DNA of 64,000 bases from Cylindrodendrum hubeiense (taxonomy: Eukaryota > Ascomycota > Sordariomycetes > Hypocreales > Nectriaceae). The stretch is taken from NCBI GenBank assembly GCA_014621425.1, contig JAANBB010000043.1, positions 108,086 through 172,085 of the forward strand, given 5' to 3'. The stretch's first letter is position 1. Every line of letters starts with the position of its first letter. The position numbers and the translations under genes were made by a program. The notes under the pieces are model-generated. The model was not told the origin of the DNA. It saw only the letters and a program-made list of their open reading frames with translations, and ran no database searches. Below, one piece after another: positions 45,678-57,200 of this stretch.

Positions 45678-47225
45678 CTACTGGCTAATGTCAAAGCTCT
45701 TCACAGTAACGGCGCCCCCAAGCCCAGATGTTGCATAATTAAACACACCATATCGGTACCCCATGAAGAAGAGGTATTTGTTGGACTGGACATGAGCCTC
45801 GCCGAAATCGACAAACTCGGTTCCATCAGTGCTGTAAGAAAAACTGCCTTTCTTATTATCGCCAGGGCTAACATCAACCTGGAGGCGCAGCCAGATAGAA
45901 CCCCCAGAGATCTCCTTGCTAGCGATTTCAGTTCCTTTGTCAAACGTGGTCCATCCGTCTGTTGGACCCATTGCAATGTTGTTCACCATCGAGATTGTTG
46001 TGCGATCACCAGTCTTGGCAATCCCGATCCACCCAGCCTCGAAGCGAAAGAGAGCGAGGCCCGCACGGTCTCCATCGACCATCGCAGAGTAGTCAAGCTC
46101 AACAGTGGCGGTGGATTGCGGTCCTAGGATGCGATGGGATAGAGTATTTCGGGCCAGGAAGAAGTCGTCGGTGACAGTTGCCGTCTTCAACTTCAACCCC
46201 CTGTCAATAGACCAGGCAGCGTTGTCAGGGTTGTGATTCCATTCATACTGGGGACCAAGCGTTTCGAAGTAGTCCGTGCCAGTAATCGACTTGACTGGAT
46301 GAGGCGTCACGGGATACGGATATGTGGCCTGCCACTCGTTGTTCACAAGCTCCACATGAGGCCAGCCATCCTCGTCCCAAGAAACCGGAGCCAGTACTGG
46401 AATTCGGCCACCGGGGTAAGCGTCAACGAAAGCCATGTAGTGCCAATCACCAGCTGGTGTTGTGACAAGACCACCCTGATGAGGTTCTCCAGCTCCAGTA
46501 ACGGGGTAGCCACTTGTGTCCAAGACTTGCCGATATTCGTACGGGCCAAACGGGCCCTCGGTTGACTTCAAGACATACTGGTCCGGGACTGGCTTCACCA
46601 GCCAGATGTACCAGGCGCCGTCCTTCTTGTAGAACCGAGACCCCTCGATGTATCCAATTTCCTCGGGAGACTCCCAGACAACCTGGTCGCGGACCTGACC
46701 AAGCCCATCCGGAGTCAACTGCGCCACGGAAATGTTGGTAGCGCCATGGGCGACGTACATTGTGTCGTCATCGTCTATGAGGAGACCGGCATCGTAATAG
46801 CAAGTATCAATAATCGACGAATGGCTCCATGGACCTTCTGCCGATGGTGCAGTATAGATGTATGTCTTCCAGTCGCCAACAATACAGCCACCCCAATAGA
46901 AGGTGTCCGTACTCTTGCGGTAGTTGAAGTAGGATGCGTAGATCCCCTGGTTATAACGTTCTCCACCGATCAGGTTGTACGAGTCTGCCGGATCAAAGTC
47001 AAGCGTGGGGACAGAGTGAGAAAGGTATTCCCAGTTGACCAAGTCGTAAGAACGAAGGATTGGAGCACCGGGGGAGAAATGCATGTTGGATGCCGAGTAA
47101 TAGTAGACATCGTCGACTCTGATAATGTCAGCGTCGGCAAGATCCTGCCATAGCACCGGATTGGTGAACAGCTCTTGGGCAGCCGATCCCGGGACAAGGG
47201 CAAGGAGGAAAGTAAGGCTCTTCAT
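45678..47225 (-). CDS. Secreted glycoside hydrolase family 43 enzyme
   Basis: A single exon of 515 residues. A signal peptide covers about 1-16 (MKSLTFLLALVPGSAA). The five-bladed propeller of GH43 follows. The likely catalytic base is Asp33 in DLADADIIRVDD, the pKa-modulating residue Asp145 in CYYDAGLLIDDDD, and the acid Glu194 in GYIEGSRFYKKDG; all three are present. The C-terminal 190 residues form a beta-sandwich (DFFLARNTLSHR, AGLALFRFEAGWIGI), as in two-domain GH43 beta-xylosidases and alpha-L-arabinofuranosidases. The enzyme should act outside the cell on xylan or arabinan oligosaccharides; which activity dominates cannot be read. It stands next to a sugar porter and a second GH43, all on one strand. 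A TATA box and a GGCTAA motif lie upstream. Confidence 0.93.
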   Translation of the reverse strand: MKSLTFLLALVPGSAAQELFTNPVLWQDLADADIIRVDDVYYYSASNMHFSPGAPILRSYDLVNWEYLSHSVPTLDFDPADSYNLIGGERYNQGIYASYFNYRKSTDTFYWGGCIVGDWKTYIYTAPSAEGPWSHSSIIDTCYYDAGLLIDDDDTMYVAHGATNISVAQLTPDGLGQVRDQVVWESPEEIGYIEGSRFYKKDGAWYIWLVKPVPDQYVLKSTEGPFGPYEYRQVLDTSGYPVTGAGEPHQGGLVTTPAGDWHYMAFVDAYPGGRIPVLAPVSWDEDGWPHVELVNNEWQATYPYPVTPHPVKSITGTDYFETLGPQYEWNHNPDNAAWSIDRGLKLKTATVTDDFFLARNTLSHRILGPQSTATVELDYSAMVDGDRAGLALFRFEAGWIGIAKTGDRTTISMVNNIAMGPTDGWTTFDKGTEIASKEISGGSIWLRLQVDVSPGDNKKGSFSYSTDGTEFVDFGEAHVQSNKYLFFMGYRYGVFNYATSGLGGAVTVKSFDISQ

Positions 47226-47286
47226 GATTGCTAATGAGCTGAAGGGTGATGTCGAAAAAGATAACTTTCCTAGTCATATTACTCGG

Positions 47287-47294
47287 CTTTTATA
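47287..47294 (-). promoter_or_regulatory. TATA box of the secreted GH43 gene
   Basis: TATAAAAG on the minus strand, about 62 bases before the ATG at 47225. This is a good position for a strongly inducible fungal gene with a short leader. Confidence 0.6.
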
Positions 47295-47372
47295 CTTGAT
47301 CTTGAAGCAAATTCCTAGCACACTGTCAATACTCAAAAGTCAAGATGAACTATCCGAAGTCTTGGCCGAAAC

Positions 47373-47378
47373 TTAGCC
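47373..47378 (-). promoter_or_regulatory. Candidate XlnR/Xyr1 site (GGCTAA)
   Basis: GGCTAA on the minus strand about 150 bases before the start of the secreted GH43 gene and about 80 bases before its TATA box. It matches the core recognised by the xylanase regulator XlnR/Xyr1. A six-base match alone is weak. Confidence 0.35.
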
Positions 47379-48956
47379 GCTGCTATCACCAGGAAATGTA
47401 ACCCTCATGCTCCATTGTTCATCCATCCGCGCGAATAGCTTCCTACCGGCTAGAGTTGAGTCTGACAACTTCTTCAATTTAGCTTTATCACGGTACATGC
47501 CCAATTCAGCCGGAATTGAGAAATGGAATGTATTTCCTCTTCCAGTGCTCATCGCGAGTCTGGGGTCATCCCCCCGCACTCTCCCCATACTTTCACCTTA
47601 CGATCGACATAGTGTAATTTCCAATCCTGGAGGCTTGACGAGCCGGGCCAACCAGAACACCAGATGGGTCTTTCAGCGCGGGTAATAGTTCCTGAAAAGA
47701 GCCCCCTGTTGCCACGCGACTTTCGGCAATCCGCTCTCGCTTACTCCCGCTCTCGCCAACGCGCAGCCATTCCTGCTCCCCTGGCTGCATGTTTCTCCGC
47801 TGCATGACTGTGTTGGCACTCCTAAATGGGAGACGGAAGGTAGTCTTAAGTCATTTACGCATATGATTGGACCTTTCGTAACATGTACATGAAGCCTGTG
47901 TTTCCGGTGGACCCTATCTAGTCGACGGACGAAATTGGGATGCGTGCACACTAGACCATGGGTGCGCAACGAGAAGATAACATATTGTTTGTCTCATTTG
48001 CTCATTGACTGCTAGCTGCCTGCCGATTATTCTACATTAACGTACGACTTGATGACATCGAGATCCACAAAGCTCGATCCGCAGTGACATGTCACGGCTA
48101 ACGATCATCAAATCCAACCAAACTCGTCTTCGATTCTTGACATCTCGTCCAGTGAAAGCTTGACGCCTTTGGGTGCTCATCGGCCCTTTTATGGTCATCC
48201 CGATCAAAAAGCTGACGTGGCTCGTCTCGATCTTGATCAAGTCGCTTAGTGAAGCCTGTCGAAAAACTGGGCAGCCCGAACCCAACCTGAATGAAGGGTC
48301 CCGATAATGGCATGCTCATGCTGTTCAGTAGACTTAACGTAAAACAACTAACTGACTAATTGTATGCCTTTTAGCCTATCTATATGTGGGCACACTATTT
48401 GATCCTCTAAAGCTCACGTTTCAGGGCTGGCTCAGAAATTTCATCTTCTGTGATGAGAAGCTGTCATCGCTGTCACCGTGAATTTCGCATTCCTTGTGAA
48501 TTAATCAACCGGTTCGGTCAAGCGATTCATCAAGCTGTCTATTGTTTTTATAATTATTGCCATCTCAACTTCTGCGCCAAGTAATCCTTGCCAGCTTCGC
48601 CACTGATCGAGCAAGTTCGACGTCTATTCTGATCAGCCATGGATTCACCTACAAGGTGACGCCAGAGAAGCTCAAGAACTACAGCCAAATGACAGCAAAC
48701 ATACTGGGACACAGACCGCGAATCGCGCACCTCCGATCAAGCCAGAGCGGGTTATGACGCCTATATCAAGGTTACGCCGAAGTCAGAATATCCTGCAAGG
48801 TGCCTTGAACACGAGAAGACCAAGCGAGACCCAAAACAAAAAGAGGTTCCACCATTTGTGCGTGTATTCAACATCAAGCATATCAATGGTGATTCTATCT
48901 GCCATTTACATAATAGACAACTCCATTGGAGCTGAATCATCTACCCAAATGCCGTT

Positions 48957-50670
48957 TCAATGCGACACTTCTACATGTACCCCTGTCGCTTTCCCAGCAC
49001 CTAATTCCATTCCCCTTTCCTTCATGTCAGCTGCAGCTACCTCACCGACATCAATGACATCCTCCCCGTCGAAATACTTGGCAATTTCTTCCATCGGGGT
49101 ATACCGAGTTTCAATCACAAAGAAGTAGATGATGAAGACTTCAAACCCAAGGAACACGCAGTATACGATGTAATACTTCCATGCAATAGCATCCAGGGCA
49201 ATGGCGTTGATGTACTGATTGAAGAACAAGGCAGCAGTAACGCAGAAATTCAACCACGTGAATCCCTTTGCTCTGAGACCGTACGGGAGGATCTCGGTGG
49301 TGTAGTTCGTCATCAGACCGGACCTTGAAAGATTGGATTAGACGTGGACTTCAAATATGGACCGTAAGGCAAGAAATCCACTTACTTGATATCGTAAAAC
49401 ACGCCGTAGAGAAACGTGAAGAACACGAAAGCATATCCCAGACTTTTGTTTGGGTCAATCTCATATCTCGCCGAGACAATAGTCCAGACATTAAAGACAA
49501 CACAGGTCCCAATGGTGGAGACCAAATAAATAGGTCGTCTGCCGAGGCGGTCGATGAAGAAGGCAAAGACGAAGTTGAACAGGAGAGCCTGCGTCTTCAT
49601 CCCTGCATTGATACCCAGCTGAGTCTCGGCCTTTGTAATACCCACGCTGTCCATGATGTACTTCAAATAATAGGAAATCAAGCCGTTACCACTCCACTGA
49701 CTAAAGAGACCGATGGCGGTGATTAGTCCAATTCTCCTGCGGTTTCCCTTGGTCTTGAGAAAATCGGACCAATTGGTCTGATCAGATTCTTTGTCCAGTG
49801 CAATGGCTGCCCTAATCTCGGCGTACTCGAGTTGAACAAACTCATCATCCGCGTCGCCCTCTGCGTGGTATTTGATCATGACTTCTAAGGCTTTCTCATG
49901 CTTATCTTTGTTGATGAGCCAGCGGGGACTCTCTGGCATCCACCAAACCCCGACGAGAATGACAACAGTGAAAATACCTTGCAACAGGCTGGGCAGTCTC
50001 CAAGACCAGTCGCTCTTTTAGGATGTCAGTTTCAGAGATAAAGAGAATATCATAAATAGGGTAGTACCTTGATCTGGAGAGTGCCATATGTGACCCAGCT
50101 AGCAATAAATGCTCCTGAGTGGTAGGAGGCGCCACTCAGCGTGACTAAGACGGCTCGATCTTGAGGATGGGCAATTTCGGCGATGAGTAGTGGGGCAGAA
50201 CCAAGAACAATTGAATCGCCGAACCCAAGGATCAAGCGAGCAGCGACAAACATGCCGAAGCTTCGGGCCCCGGTTTGCAGGCCGACGGCAAGCAACATCA
50301 CGGTACAGCCAACCACCAAGCCTGATTTTCGACCCGCCCGATCAATCAAGTATGGAACAACGAATAATCCGCAGAGAGAACCAAGACTCATTGAAGCGTT
50401 GAATAGACCAAGGATTGGACCACGGGGCTCACCGAAGTACTCTTGCCAGTAGGAGAGGGTCTGCAAGCCATTCATCATGGATCCATCAAAGCCATTTGCC
50501 GTATTAGTAAGGATGAGGACAACAATGTAGGTGTATAGGGTGAGCAGGTTCCGTCTCTTCCACCACGGAACACGAGGGAACTCCCTGCCGGCGAAGAAGA
50601 AATGCCCCTTGCGGGGCTTCACCGGGACGATCGTCTGCGTCCGCTTCGGGGGCCGAAGTTTGAACCCCAT
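48957..50670 (-). CDS. MFS sugar transporter (sugar porter family)
   Basis: Exons 50068-50670, 49386-50014 and 48957-49323; 532 residues with about 12 hydrophobic helices. Sugar-porter marks are visible: NGFDGSMMNGLQ at the end of helix 1 (about 59-70), LIDRAGRKSG in loop 2-3 (108-117), PESPRW after helix 6 (228-233), FIDRLGRRP in loop 8-9, and PYGLRAKG and FFVIETRYTPMEEI at the C-terminal end. The FDGSMMNG form is typical of fungal lactose, cellodextrin and related oligosaccharide porters, so uptake of a mono- or oligosaccharide by proton symport across the plasma membrane is likely. The two introns (53 and 62 bp) restore QIKSDWSWRLPS and YDIKSGLMTNYTTE. It lies between two GH43 genes on the same strand, which points to hemicellulose sugars. 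Confidence 0.93.
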
Positions 50671-51021
50671 GATGAAGGTCTAGTTACGTTGTTGATCGGA
50701 TATTTGGAAGTACAAGTGATGATGAAGACGTTGCTACTTTTTTGAGTCAGATGAAGGGATCAATCTGTCCACTTTGGTGTGGGTAGAGATGCCTCAACTT
50801 AAAGCGATACAGAACGTCCCAAATTTGGTGATGGTGATGGGTTGAAGATCGACAATTGAACTCTTGTTGGTGCGCATATTGCCAACCTCCCGGCAGAAGT
50901 CGAATTCGAATTCATCCTTGAGTTACTGATGCACTCCGCACCCTTCCCCGCGTTAGAACCCCACGGGGTGGTCTCGCCATGGTCGGCTCTTACAATTTAG
51001 GTAGTTATCTGCCGACTTTTC

Positions 51022-51027
51022 GGCTAA
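51022..51027 (+). promoter_or_regulatory. Candidate XlnR/Xyr1 site (GGCTAA)
   Basis: GGCTAA about 350 bases upstream of the porter start, on the opposite strand; the second of the pair lies 67 bases further away. Orientation is not critical for XlnR-type sites. A weak, short match. Confidence 0.3.
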
Positions 51028-51088
51028 TACCATCGTGTAAATAGCCGTCCACATCTCCCATTTGTCGGGCTGAATGTCAAATGCCGTT

Positions 51089-51094
51089 GGCTAA
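51089..51094 (+). promoter_or_regulatory. Candidate XlnR/Xyr1 site (GGCTAA)
   Basis: Second GGCTAA in the same promoter region, about 420 bases from the porter ATG. Confidence 0.3.
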
Positions 51095-51350
51095 CGGGTA
51101 AATCATGATCAGGGCGATGGTGTTACGATGCAGGGGGGAAGTGCGGAGAAAAGGAATCTACTAATCAATCTCCGCGCCATTGCCGATGGCCAATCGCAGG
51201 TTTATCGCGAACGAGGGGGTGTCACAGGTCTGGAACCACTCAATCAAAATGGGTCGGTAGAATTATGTGATTGCGACCTTGCGATGAAGGTTATGCAGGT
51301 CTTGGTTAATCGGGTGTGATATTTCCATGGATTGAGTTGGTTACAGGCAT

Positions 51351-52950
51351 CTAGTCGACACGGAAATCCTGGAAATCTAGCTTCAACCCGCTAGTCTCAG
51401 CAACGGCGAAGATGCCAATGACCGGCCCCACGAAATCTGGGCCTGTCATGTTCAACGTATCTGTCGTGCCGAGGCAAATCCAGTTCTCATCCAAGCCGCC
51501 CCCAACCTTGTACATCAAGCGGTACTCTTTCTCCGTGTACTCGATACGCAGAGCCAATTCCTCAGGGACTTTGTCAAGAATGTGACGCTCCATCTGAGCT
51601 AGCTTCTTTGCATTGTTGATCAGCTCAAAAACCACGGCAGAATCCGAGGCATCGTAAAATATCCGGACGTAGCGGTGCTCATCCTTGTAGCACGCAATTC
51701 CACTTCTAAGTTTTGTAGCATGCCAATTGTCCGAGACAGATCGAATCGTGGCGTCGCTTTGGCCGTGTAATTTTCGCTGTCGTTTGCCAATGAATGTAGG
51801 CGATGTTTCCGGATGGGAGATATCAACTGGCGAGGTGGTGAGAGCAATTGAAGTCTTATCAATCTCGTAGTTTCCGAGGTTCGCATCTCGAATGTAAAGA
51901 TAGTCCACGTTCGCCACTGCCGAGAGCGCTGCAGACCCGTCCTTTGGAGGAAGATTGTCGATGTGAGACTTGACAGTCTCGAAAGAGAGCCATTCTCCAT
52001 CCCAATTACCTCGAGTCAAGAAGGTTTCTCTGCCCATGATGAATCGTCCTCCCTCGTCTTTGCGGACCCCGAGACATACACCCCACCACTGACCCGTTTC
52101 ATCCTGGAAAGCATCGCAATGGCCAGTGTACTGAATGTACTCGTTGGTATCGCGTGCGGTCAGGATTGGGTTGTTGGGACAGGGGTCGTACGGGCCCCAG
52201 ACGTCTCGAGATCGTGCCATGGTGATCATATGACCTTCATGAGTACCACCCTCCGAAATCATCAGGTAATACCATCCATTACGTTTGTACAAGTGTGGGC
52301 CTTCAGGGTAGATACCCCCCGTCCCTCCCCATATCGTCCGTTCTTCCGAAAGCTTCTTGCCTGTGCTAAGATCAATCTCAAAAAGGTTGATCTTGGTGAG
52401 CGGCCCTGGTGCTGCAGACCCTTGGATGTAGGCTTTGTCGCCGTCAAACAAGATGCTAGGATCGATCCCCTTGAAATCAAAGTAGGTGGGATCACTCCAT
52501 TCGCCTTTCCACACATCTTGAGTCGTGACGATAAAATTCTCAGACACGTCTTCGCCTCCTGGATGGACGATGTTTGTACAAACAACGTAGAAAGTACCCT
52601 GGTGATAGCGGATTGTTGGGGCATACAGGCCGCCAGTGGCAAGCATCACCTCGCCGCTGTGGGGTAACCCTCCAAGCTTGGTATCTGACTTGGTGAGGCT
52701 CAGCTGATTTTGCCGGTTAATTGCATTGCCTAAAATGTTGAGATAAGCATGGGTACTCGGTCTTTACCCTCGTGGATGGCAGTAACTAACTGATATGTGT
52801 CCAAGACACGAGGTCGCGGGAGGCGTAGATTGGCAAGCCGGGAAACATGTGAAACGTGGAGTTCACGAGATAGTACCAGCCGTCAACTTTGACCAGGGAC
52901 GGATCTGGCGCGAAGCCGGGTATGATTGGGTTGATTGGATCGGTTGCCAT
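51351..52950 (-). CDS. Intracellular-type GH43 beta-xylosidase/arabinosidase
   Basis: Exons 52791-52950 and 51351-52729, 512 residues. The 61-bp intron (GTTAGT...TTTTAG) joins SWTHISNAINRQNQL. The start has no signal peptide (MATDPINPIIPGFAPDPSLV), unlike its neighbour at 45678. Catalytic residues of the GH43 propeller are in place: Asp16 in GFAPDPS, Asp143 in GIDPSILFDG and Glu196 in GIYPEGPHLYK. FHMFPGLPIYASRDLVSW and GHCDAFQDETGQWWGV match the XynB-type subfamily. The C-terminal beta-sandwich (IACYKDEHRYVRIFYD) completes the subsite in such beta-xylosidases. The likely role is hydrolysis of short xylo- or arabino-oligosaccharides in the cytosol after uptake by the adjoining porter. Exact specificity is not decided. 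Confidence 0.93.
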
Positions 52951-54259
52951 GGTTTACCGACGCACGTAAACAATTGAATGAGAGAACTGATGGGAGACCG
53001 AAAACAGGTTATTCTGTGATTCAGTTACTGCGGAGGCTTGCGTTAAGATGGCTACAACAGTCAATTTTGACAATGGATATATATAGAGACCTGACCATAT
53101 AGCACAATGGCGAGGGGCTCCGGATAAAAGCGTATGACCATTCAACCGCTCAATGGAGAGCATCCATGAGCGCATACACGAAAGAGGGCTGGTTGGATAA
53201 ATTGATTTGGCGCCGTTGTGTCAGATTCTAGGTGCAGGAATCTGAAGATGAACAGTACTATTCGCAGCACCATGCCGTATGATTTCACCATGTCGTCGTC
53301 TTTCCCTCATTTGAACGTAAGCGGTCCCTCACCAAGGTGGGATCTATAGCCGACCCATGCCATCTCCCCGTGTAGGCCTGTCCTAATGCGGATTGTCATC
53401 AGAGGGAAACCCAAGAGCACCAAGAGTCCACATATCGAGAGATGGGTCGTTCTATGGTGAAGGATTGAACGAAAAGATTATAATACCAAGACTATTCAGA
53501 AATATTATTTGATATTACTCATCTTTGTGTGAAGAACAGCTACCGTTGTGTCAACGACTTGCCGTTGAGGACCCCACTCATCGTTAAGCTTGATTCACCC
53601 CACACTGTTGTGAGCTACTGGAGGTGGCCCGTGACATCATATGATCTCGGTGTTGAATATTGAATCCACATGGAGTAACGTTCCCTGGGTCAAAATTGGA
53701 AGCATCATTGGGAATTAAATCCCGATCTAAGTATAGCTCTTGGATGGAACTTGGCGGCTTCCCGGTCTAACAGCCCTATTCTTTTCTTTCAACGGCCTGC
53801 CCGCCCGCCCGTGTCTCATAAATCGACCTAGCGCTCAGCTGATCAAACCAGCCCACACCACCACCACTACTAAAACGTCGCCAACCTCAAGTTATCAATC
53901 TGTTCCATTTTGTTGCCAGAGTTTATAATATAGGCGAAACACTCTATATCACAGCTAAATCGAGTATCCATGATTCATCTCGCTATGACTTGGCCAAGAA
54001 GAATGGCGCTGCCAAGATGGAAAACTCGGCACGTGCCATGCCACTAATGGATGACGTAGGGCCACCTCATCCCGCGTTTGGACACTGCCTTGCTATAGCG
54101 AAGAGCTTGCTAGAATGCTGACTTTTACTCTCTTCATATCGCCATCTTTTAATAGCATTTGGTGTATGTTTGAGCGTCTATCATTTTTGTTTTGTGTGAC
54201 ATTTGAGATTCTTTCATCAAGCAGCTGTCAAGAAGAGTCAGTCAGTTGACGGAGCCGCC
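52951..54259. other. Divergent intergenic stretch
   Basis: 1.3 kb between the divergent intracellular GH43 and SMP/C2 genes. A TATATATA element at 53078-53085 is about 130 bases before the GH43 start. No supportable gene or RNA. Confidence 0.5.
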
Positions 54260-57200
54260 ATGTCGGGAAAAGACGATGCAGATGACGCCCGCCGATATAC
54301 CGCTCCTTATAGCGCGCGACATCCCATCCCAACAATTTCCAAATACAAAGAAGAGCGGGCAGCAAGACAAGAAGAGGCATTAAACAGGACCAACGACGAC
54401 GATGAAGCGGAAGATGACAGCAAACAGCAACATGAGCCGAGTGAAGGTGGTGCACTTGATCCGGCGCAGCCAGACACACCTCCAAATGACGAAAGTGGGA
54501 ACGGCCCCGAAGACGATGATTCAAATTCCCTGAAAGACACCTCTCAGACGGATCCTAGTGCTTCGGATCCAAAAAGGAGAAGAAAAGATATGAAGAAAAG
54601 CAGCAAAGAGAGGGCGGAGCGAGAAGTCACAGACCCCGTCACTCATCTGCCAGTGACTATCCAGGACTTCACCGACGAAGCGTTGAAAGAGGTTGATTTG
54701 GAAGATCATCGATTTGGGTCTACAAAACGGACCCCTACTGGTCTTAGCACTGAGAAGAAGTCGGGCGAGCAGCTTGTGCAGGAGAAGAAAGACCTCCAAG
54801 AGCACCACGACGCGATGGCCAACTTGTTCCCACCGCCAGACTTCGATGCCCTACGCCTTGAGCTCGCCACCATTAGCAAAAGAGGTGTCACTGTCGGACT
54901 GGCCGGAGTTGCTGTCATTATTGCTGGCGCCTTTGCTGTCGAACGGCTCTTGAAAACAGACCAGTTCCCTGGGGCGAAGGGTCAATCGATTTTGATGAGT
55001 AGCACTGTCTGGATTCTACTGGCTGCAGGTAGTGCTGGCACGATCTGGTTTCTCATCGTCTCGGTTAGAGAATGGATAGCCAACAAGGTCCAAAACATCT
55101 TCCAAGACGAAGTCTGGGATGCCCAACGGCGCCAAACCATCCAGGCGTCAAAGAAATACGACAGCGAGACCACAGTATGGCTCAACTCTTTACTGGGCTC
55201 CGTCTGGCCCCTCATAAACCCTGACCTCTTCATCAGCCTCGCAGACACTCTCGAGGATGTTATGCAGGCATCGCTACCTAAGTTTGTTCGCATGGTTAGT
55301 GTTGAGGATATTGGACAGGGTAGTGAGTCGCTGCGCATCCTTGGCATTCGATGGCTTCCTACTGGCGCGGCGACCCGGGCGGTGGGCGACGATGGAAAGC
55401 TCCAGTCCACGGAGCAAAGTGAGAGTGATTCCAACAGTCAAAAGACAGGGAATAACGGCAATGAAGGTTCCATCCCCGATGGAATGGAGGCCGAGGAGGG
55501 CGACTTTGTGAACCTCGAGGTCGCCTTTGCATACAGAACCCGATCGAGTTCTAAGTCCCTCAAGGAGCGGACCAAGGACATGCATCTCTACCTGGCGTTT
55601 TACCTACCGGGCAACTTGAAGATTCCAGTTTGGGTAGATCTTCAAGGTATTATCGGGACGATGAGGATGCGCCTGCAACTCACTCCTGACCCACCCTTCT
55701 TTGCGCTCTGCACAATTACCTTCCTGGGCCAGCCCAAGGTAAACCTGAGCTGCGTTCCCTTGAGCCGACACGCCATTAACATCATGGACGTTCCATTCAT
55801 CAGCAACTTCGTCCAGTCCGCCGTTGACGCTGCCATGGCAGAGTACGTGGCCCCCAAGAGCCTGACTCTTGACCTCAAAGATATGCTCGCCGGCGACGAC
55901 TTTAAGAAGGATACCGTCGCTGCGGGTGTGCTCATGATCAACATCAAGCGTGGCTATGACTTCAAGATAGGCGATTCCGGCCTCCCCCTGGTCAAAGAAG
56001 GTAGTTCCGATCCGTACGTCTCAGTCGGCTGGGCAAAATTCGGCAAGGTGCTCTGGACTTCGCGCGTGCTCGAGAATGAGATGGAGCCATACTGGGACGA
56101 GACATGCTTCGTGCTGGTAACGCCTCAGGAGTTGAACATTGACGAGAGGTTGCGCATTCAGCTCTGGGACTCGGATCGAATGACGGCCGACGACGATCTC
56201 GGACGTATCGAAGTCAGGCTCAAGGATTTAATGAGAGATAACGATTCAAACGGGCACATGTCAAACCGTAAAGATGGCTTCAGAGCCCTGAAATCCGGGG
56301 ATGGCATGCCTGGGAAGTTGGAGTGGAGCGTTGGGTACTTCTCCAAGACGAGGATCCAGCAGTGTCAAATTGATCAGCAGACGCACGATCCTGAGATTCG
56401 GTCCATGGAACAACTGAAGGAGAAGGTCGAAAATTCATGTGAGCGGAAGCTCCGCGAGACCATGTTCAAACATGGCAAGAAGGATCGCGACCTCGGGGAG
56501 TTCGAGCAGCAGAAAGCCCAGGAGCTCAAGGCCGAGCAAGACGCCATGATTATCTCTGCACCTCCCCCGCACGGGTACCCCAGTGGCCTCTTCAGTCTTC
56601 AGATCCACAACATCACAAGCCTCGAGATAGAACGCCTCAACAAGCGCGACTCGGCCGGGGACGGAGCGGCGAGCGACGAGGAAGAGGCCGGCGAAGGCCT
56701 GCCGAGTGCATACTGCACCATCATCATCAACCATCGGAAGACGTTCAAGACGCGGACCAAGCCCCAGAACGCCAAGCCATTCTACAATGCCGGATGCGAG
56801 CGCTTTGTCCGCGACTGGCGAGAGTGTGAGGTCTTTGTCAGTGTTCGAGACGCTCGCCTACACGAGGATGACCCCTTACTCGGTATTGTTCACCTACCTC
56901 TAGGTGAGATCCTCAAGGAACGGTCCCAGATCATGGGCTTCTACCCTCTTACCGGCGGTATTGGCCAAGGGCGCATCCGTCTGTCCATGGTCTGGCGGAG
57001 CATCCAACTTCAGGCGCCGCGAAACCTGCTTGGGTGGCAGTACGGCACGGTCGAAGTCCAACCTACGGCGACGATGGCGGACTGCCCCAAGGATCTCCGG
57101 TCTGCCAAAGCAAAGCTTCGGACGGCCATCAGCGCTGGCAAGATGTATCCATCTGAAGGAGACACGAAGGAAAAAGGGTCGGCTGCTGCTACCTGGAGCA

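Larger units (their letters stand above)
47226..48956. other. Intergenic stretch between secreted GH43 and sugar porter
   Basis: 1.7 kb on the promoter side of the secreted GH43, holding the TATA box and GGCTAA motif listed separately. Other frames are short and without motifs. Confidence 0.5.
50671..51350. other. Promoter region of the sugar porter / 3' region of the intracellular GH43
   Basis: 680 bases between two genes on the same strand. Two plus-strand GGCTAA motifs are listed separately. No supportable gene. Confidence 0.5.
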
